From NCBI GenBank assembly GCA_007258455.2, contig VDFB02000001.1, forward strand, positions 14,591,747-14,655,746: a stretch of DNA of 64,000 nt, given 5' to 3'. A program made the position numbers and the translations under genes. The stretch's first letter is position 1, and every line of letters starts with the position of its first letter. This document shows positions 58,597-64,000 of this stretch, piece after piece. Under the pieces are notes generated by a model. That model was not told where the DNA came from. It saw only the letters and a list, made by a program, of their open reading frames with translations, and made no database searches. Source of the stretch: Sequoia sempervirens. Taxonomy: Eukaryota; Streptophyta; Pinopsida; Cupressales; Cupressaceae.

Positions 58597-60030
58597 GTGA
58601 CTTTGTAGTTGGAGCCAATTTGAAATTGAATGAAAATTTTAATAAAGTGCATATTTGTTTGGGCTGGAATTAGGAGACATAAGAAATTAAAATTTAAAGT
58701 AAATATTGGGATTTTCAAGAATTGGGTGGGGAGTTATGGAAGGAGTGAAAGTGCCTTTGAGCTCATTTCTAGGTTATGCATGAAATTTTGGAGAAGAGTG
58801 TTATGTTGTTGGATTTTTCTAGAACTTCGTGAAGACGCAAACCTTCATGGGGATTATCATCTTTGAAGTTGAAAGATACCTCTTGGGTGATTGTTGATAG
58901 TTTCAGATAAAGACTGTGCTGGTGCCAAAGTTGGTTTATCAGGGATTTAATGGAAATTATATTTTAGGAGTTTTCAAAGATTTATTTAGTTTGGTTTTTA
59001 ATCTTAGTGAAACGGATCATACCCTCACAAGAACAGAGGCAGTAAAGGGTCGAATGACATTAAAAATAAAATTCATTGTTTCTTGAAGCTGTGCTAGCCA
59101 TATTGGGTTGATTGAATTTTGTGATTAATTATTTCCAACTTTATAGAAATCATGCAAATTCTAGACTGAAGTCCTATTTCTAAGAGCTGTACCATTCCAT
59201 ATAGGCATTAATGAAGCAAGGTTATTAATTGAAATTAAATTTGGAGCAAAAGACAGGCTGTTGTACATATTCCATACCAAGGGAAGGAATCAAGTTTTTT
59301 ATATTCAGACAAGGAAGTGGTCAAAGCAGCACCATACAATTCCGTACAAGGGATTCAATGCAAGAAGTAAATAAATTAGTAAACATTTGACATAGCCTCG
59401 AGTTCAGCATAGTGTTGGTCAACATGGTTGCTTGACTACAAGGAGTTTATTGAATTAAAAATATCCATCGCTGAAACTAATGAATGCCACCATACCAAAT
59501 TAATGAAGAATTGTACGAATGTGGGCAATTAATGGAGGACTTCAAAAAGGGTTGGGTGTTTGTTTAAATCTGTCGCCTCTTCTATTTCTACCAGCCGTTT
59601 CATTGTGTGGAGGAATAGCAGATTTTAGAAAGGGCATTGCTGGACAAAGCTTTATGTACAAACATTTATATTAATTCTTCTATGTTGTTGAGTGTCGCCG
59701 TACATTTTGGGTGGTGCCGTACAACTGCAAAAGGCTGTCGTATAGTCTGTAGCTGTTTAAAAAAGTGTCGTACCTATTATGATGTTGTTGGAAAGAATTA
59801 GAGGTGAGGAAAATACATATACATTTCATTTATAGTGAATATATATAGTTATTTTGTATGTCTATAACAAATGGTTATCAGTTATTGTGGAGTTCATTGT
59901 GAAGTGTTTATTGAATTGTAATCATTTTATGCATGAAAAATAATTGTTTGAGAAAAATGTTTACTTGTTAAACCTTTGGGAAAGTGCGAAGTGTGAAAAA
60001 TTGGTCTGAAAATTGGGGGTAGACACTACA
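58597..60030 (+). repeat. LTR H, right part
   Basis: It starts with the 22-bp repeat shared with 37284 and ends GACACTACA immediately before a primer site, so it is the 3' portion of an LTR into which C1 inserted. GCCGTAC words occur near 59697, 59719 and 59768 (variant). Small reading frames (for example 58630-58866) have no recognisable product. Confidence 0.6.
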
Positions 60031-60031
60031 G

Positions 60032-60042
60032 TGGTATCAGAG
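60032..60042 (+). promoter_or_regulatory. Primer-binding site of H
   Basis: TGGTATCAGAG, one base after the LTR end; initiator tRNA-Met type. Confidence 0.8.
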
Positions 60043-60108
60043 TCTAGTATCCTGCCATCTTGGAGGGTTGTGTGTGAATGAACAGTTTACATGTCATTAG
60101 AATGAGTA

Positions 60109-60740
60109 ATGCTGCCTAAAAAAACACATCAATATTACCTAAGGAGAAACAAATTAAATTCAAACCTTGAAGGACCACCAAAAATAATTATATTTGCAGG
60201 TGTTGAAAGTGTTGAAGTAGATAAGGGTTACAAAGAATATAGAGACTATGGGAAACCGAATACAAAAGAATTTTTAATTGATCTTGATAGAGGGTAGCAT
60301 GAATTGCAGCAGAATATAGCTCAAATGTGTACCTTAAAGAACCAACATTTTGATGGAAACAACAAAAACAATGAAAACAATAGTGGGAATAATTGTCATG
60401 AAAGGAACAATAGAAATGGGGATGGTCCAGTTAATAACCAAGCTGCAAATCAATGTACAAGGACTGTAACAACCAACTCTAGACCTCTAATGCTTGGTTT
60501 TCCTCCAAAGAATAACCCTGAAATTCAAAATGAGCTCAGACAACAGGAGTTGCAGGATTAGATTTTACAAGATTGGAGGGATTCAAGTGTTGATTTTTAG
60601 ATTGAAATGTCTTTCCATGACTATAGGGAGCTCAAGGTGAAGCATAGACCACACAGGGTGGTAGACCTCATAATTAGGGCTTGCAAAGGAAGGGTAATCA
60701 AGGAATCTTATTAGTTGAGTAGGCCTTAGTTGAAACTGTG
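60109..60740 (+). pseudogene. H gag N-terminal relic
   Basis: The open parts are 60109-60297 and 60304-60561, in frame around a TAG. An Asn-rich stretch is followed by RPLMLGFPPKNNPE, resembling the N-rich region and RPLMPQFLKG of D gag (near 48920). The remainder is lost where C2 inserted at 60761. Confidence 0.65.
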
Positions 60741-60760
60741 ATTGCTCAATGTGAGAAGAA

Positions 60761-62093
60761 TGTAATGTCCCCTTTCTAGCCAGTCGTTTGAGGGATAGGG
60801 TTAGCCTATTACTACAGTACTCGTAGGCTAATAGGATGATTAGGGGACCTTTCTGAGGGGATTTAGGGCTTGTTACCTGTTACTTACTATTTATAGTAAG
60901 TAAGATCAGGGTCAGTGACGACACACCTGCAGTTGGTATGGTTACAGGACACTTTCGGGAGTTCATTGCTAGTCTGTGGCCAAGAGTTATTGAGTTATTA
61001 AGTCACTTTTCTTTAATAATATTCTATTATTAAAGTGACTTAGTGATTTAATATATTAAAGTAATAAAGTGACTAAATTAAAAGAAATGCCTAAAGTCAC
61101 TTTATATTCACTTAAGTGAATGGGGCACTTGGAGACATGAAATAAAATATTAAATTAAAATGCCTTATGAAGTTGGCATGAGTTTTCAAGTGGAGGAATT
61201 GATATTTTATTTGGTCAACAAGCAAAACCTAAAACTTGGTGTGGCTTTTTGAGAAAGCATAAGGAAAGAAAAGAGGCTTCTTTTTCTTTTTATCCAAGTT
61301 TACATTGAAACATAAAAAATTGAGCACAAGGTTGCAAGTATGGAGTTTTGAGCTAAACTGAGGACGAAATCCCTTGGTTAGGACATGATCTACAGGTGTG
61401 AGATCATCTAAGGGTTCTAGTATGGATGGTTTCACAAAGGACCATCAATCTGAGCTTTGATCTATTTACTTAGCATTTTACTTTAGCAGTATTCAATAAA
61501 ACAGAGGCATTCAACACTTGTAGGCAGATGGGAGCTTGAGAGCTTCAGATCCTCACACAGGGTGTGATACTTCTCTAGATCAGGCCGTTCTAGGCTTAAT
61601 CTCTTGCATTCATTAGGGTGTCCAAGATAGCTAAGCAAACAGGGGACTAAACGACATATTTTGGAGTTACCATTTGGCATGTGCAAGCTAGGAAGAGCCA
61701 TACAAACTGACAAGGGTTTTAAAGCAGAACATTTGGGGTTTCAAGTTGCCAATTCATTGTCTTGAGGCGTCTACCTTAAATCACTCCATCAACATCAAAA
61801 ACTAGTTGAAAAAATGAGCATCTTGAAGTATTGCGTTCTTGCATTTGATTGTCGTGATTGCCGTCAAAAAATCCAGGTTCCAAATTATAACATTTTTCCT
61901 TATAGGTATTGTCTTATTATTTTTTGAATAAAGAAAGACTAGTGGGTTTCCATTTATTTATGCTTTTTCCCTTCATTTATTGTTTTATATCAATTCTTGA
62001 AAATTGTCGGCACTATCGCACGATAGCACAAAATAATCAGATTTTAACAAAAAAAGCCAAAAGATAGTTTTGAGACCCCAAGGGGATATTTTA
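60761..62093 (+). repeat. C2 5' LTR (1,333 bp)
   Basis: TGTAATGTCCCC to GGATATTTTA (TG...TA, as in S7). Stem-loop at 60801-60831; palindrome CTTACTATTTATAGTAAG at 60883-60900. Primer site TGGTATCAGGGC follows at 62095-62106. Confidence 0.88.
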
Positions 62094-62094
62094 G

Positions 62095-62106
62095 TGGTAT
62101 CAGGGC
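62095..62106 (+). promoter_or_regulatory. Primer-binding site of C2
   Basis: TGGTATCAGGGC, one change (A to G) from the standard initiator tRNA-Met site. Confidence 0.85.
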
Positions 62107-62270
62107 ACAATAATATCCTGCCATCCTGTGCAGTTAATTTATGAGTGAGAAAGAACAAACTTATCACAAGGGTTCATGGCCGTGGTAGCCTCTGCAAGTA
62201 CCGGAGGGAGAAACCATCTCAGAGGTTTTAGGCATTCATAATTCTCCAGATATACCAAGGACTCTATCTA

Positions 62271-63600
62271 GTGATAGTGAAAGTATTGCAGGTACCATGG
62301 GAGATAGAGACAAAGCACATGCATGTTACCCTAGAGGCCAGGAGAGAGCCGAAGTTTGATACTATGATGGACATGTTGGCCGATTTCTTGCACAAGATGT
62401 ACCAGGTTGCTAATCTTGGTCACACAGGACAACATGATAACTCCAGTAGTTCTAATGCACAGCCTGAAGAGAGGCCAAGGATTTCTATCAGTACCACATC
62501 TAGGTCCTTGCATCCTACTTTTACATGGAGGGTTGAGACCCCTGTTCATCATGAACTACCTCCGGAGCAGCCAACAAACATGGTTGATGAGGTTAGGACC
62601 AGCCATGCAAAATGCACTTCACTACCTCCTGACATCAGGAACTTGTTGACATTTGACCAATTCTTGAACCAGAGGAGACAGAGGGCAGTGGCTGTTGGTA
62701 GACTTGAGACTAGAGCATCACAGGGCACCGGAGATCTCCAATAGGCGGTGAGTAAGATTACATCGGAACATTTTGATGGAGGGCGTCGTTGTACCGCACG
62801 TGGTTGGGTTCAGAAGTTAGATAACTTCCTCTCCTTGAGGCCCATGCCTGAAGAAGAGGCAATCAGGTTTGCCACACTACATCTGGATCGCATAGCTCAT
62901 GATTGGTGGTACCACGGTTTGGTTACTTTGGGTCACAAGTCAGTTATATCTTATGATGGGTTCACTAACAAACTCATCGAACGATTTGACAGGAGAGATC
63001 CATAGGTTTCCTTCTGAGAACTTGCACAGCTTAAGCAAGTTGGGACATTAGAGGCTTATATTTCAGAGTTTCAACAGATATCAGTGATGCTCATTGGAGT
63101 ATTAGAGAGAAGATTGGTTGTGCTTTTTAGTGAGGGTCTTCTAGAACCCTTACATGGATGGATCAAAGCCTTTGATCCACTTTCTTTATATGATGCTATG
63201 AAGAAGGCGATAGATATGGAGCTGGCTGCCCCAGAAAGCAAGTTTCCGCCAAAACCATTTTCTTCCTCAAGGGATAGAGTACCAAACAGATTTTTAGACC
63301 AACAAAGGAAACCCTTTCAAAAACTTAGTGATGAGACCCTTCAAGACTTAAGAAAGAAGAAATTATGCTTCACTTGCAAAGGGCCTTGGGAAAAGGGTCA
63401 TGTGTGTCCACTTAAGGGTAAAATGAATCAGTTAGAGTACTATTATGCAGATGAATCAGATTCTGAAAATTCAGAATAGCAGCTTGATCAAAAAGGGAAT
63501 GATGATGATAGTGCCTTGGAAGAGTCAAAAAAAGGAAGGGGAGAAGTTTCACCCACAACTCAACTCTTGAGCATTTAGAGGGAAGGATCTTTCAGGATTA
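62271..63600 (+). pseudogene. C2 gag
   Basis: A single frame with stops: TAG at 62742-62744, TAG at 63003-63005, TGA near 63016 and TAG at 63477-63479. Capsid text EEEAIRFATLHLDRIAHDWW (near 62853-62912), IERFDRRDP and LAQLKQVGTLEAYISEFQQ. Zinc knuckle CFTCKGPWEKGHVCP (near 63367-63411), CX2CX6HX1C-like with G-H intact. It matches C1 gag, including the missing N-terminal part. Confidence 0.88.
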
Positions 63601-64000
63601 AAGGAGTCTTGGGTGAGCAGTGTGTAATTACCTTGATTGATATTGGAGGTACTCATAATTTCATAGATGAGGGCTTGGTAGCAAAGTGTGGACTCAAGAT
63701 CAAAGAGTTCGAATGATTCAAGGTGAGAGTAGCTGATGGGTTTACACTTGGTTGTAACCGTATGATTCCAAATCTCACATTGCAGCAGAATGCTTATGAG
63801 TTCCAGGCAGATTTCTATGTGGTTGGCATGGGAGAGTTGGATGTTGTACTTGGCATGAAGTGGCTACATGCTATTGGGGAGTTTACCTTCAACTTGCAGG
63901 TTATGGAAATGAAATTTGAAGCCAATGGCAAGAAGCATGTTTTAGGGGTATGTTAGATGAGAGTCTTAGAGTTATCTCACTCAAGAGAATGGAGAGATTA
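63601..64000 (+). pseudogene. C2 aspartic protease, partial
   Basis: VITLIDIGGTHNFID (near 63628-63670) has lost the active-site Thr/Ser (DTG to DIG). VRVADGFTLGC, FQADFYVV and VLGMKWLHAI follow. TGA near 63714 and TAG near 63954 interrupt. The RT start (SLKRMERL) appears in another frame at the window edge. Confidence 0.85.

Larger units (their letters stand above)
60761..64000 (+). mobile_element. Ty3/gypsy element C2, 5' half (runs off window)
   Basis: 5' LTR, primer site, gag and protease in order, the same family as C1 by gag text and LTR layout. AAGAA precedes it (60756-60760); the other TSD lies outside the window. Gag and protease are in one frame but with several stops, so it is inactive. 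Confidence 0.88.

Overview
This is a window of a large, repeat-filled plant nuclear genome, most likely a gymnosperm. That reading rests on very long LTRs, chromodomain Ty3/gypsy elements, an L1-type LINE, AT-rich background and spliceosomal intron signals; no gene here fixes the species. I see no bacterial operons, CRISPR array, rRNA or tRNA gene. Almost every base belongs to a transposable element, most of them inserted into older ones. Many insertions could be delimited to the base because TG...CA (or TG...TA) ends are flanked by matching 5-bp target-site duplications (TSDs). The only host-like coding sequence is one exon (27510-27596) resembling a METTL23-type methyltransferase.

Layout. 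11-286: a short LTR (family P). 290-10388: a decayed L1-type LINE (ORF1, endonuclease, RT, zf-RVT) split by a 3.96-kb solo LTR (G1, 1440-5400). 10394-16470: a second P element (LTR, tRNA-Asp-like primer site, gag) broken by solo LTR S1 (11210-15809), which itself holds N (11989-13620) and S2 (14072-15333). 16480-19505: a minus-strand gypsy protease/pol relic broken by solo LTR S3. 19542-27240: a third P element, broken inside gag by solo LTR S4 (20083-26009), which holds S5 and S6. 27241-28133: the exon and its flanks, then solo LTR S7 (28134-30209). 30315-36730: a gypsy RT/RNase H relic, split by a terminal-inverted-repeat DNA element (30725-31710) and giant solo LTR G2 (31723-36282). 37306-58596: a chromodomain gypsy element (C1), split by giant solo LTR G3 (37643-44360), a young gag-only element D (45826-50445) and giant solo LTR G4 (51760-56280). 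C1 lies in an older LTR/gag relic (H, to 60760). 60761-64000: the 5' half of another gypsy element (C2), running off the window.

The most unusual item is G3. Its outer ends define a 6.7-kb solo LTR, yet it carries a roughly 1,100-codon single-frame reading frame (40097-43390), upstream of the LTR's TATA box, interrupted only by three TAG codons. Its relatives G1, G2 and G4 lack this reading frame, but G2 and G4 keep a conserved 62-bp intron-like segment in a comparable position. Other structure beyond ordinary annotation: a stem-loop (TTAGCCTA...TAGGCTAA) near the start of nine LTRs; a palindrome (CTTACTATTTATAGTAAG) shared by unrelated LTR families; family-specific spaced arrays of AAGTCCGCC, AAATGCGCCC and TACGGCC; and at least eleven solo LTRs against one element with two LTRs.

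All alignments were made by eye.
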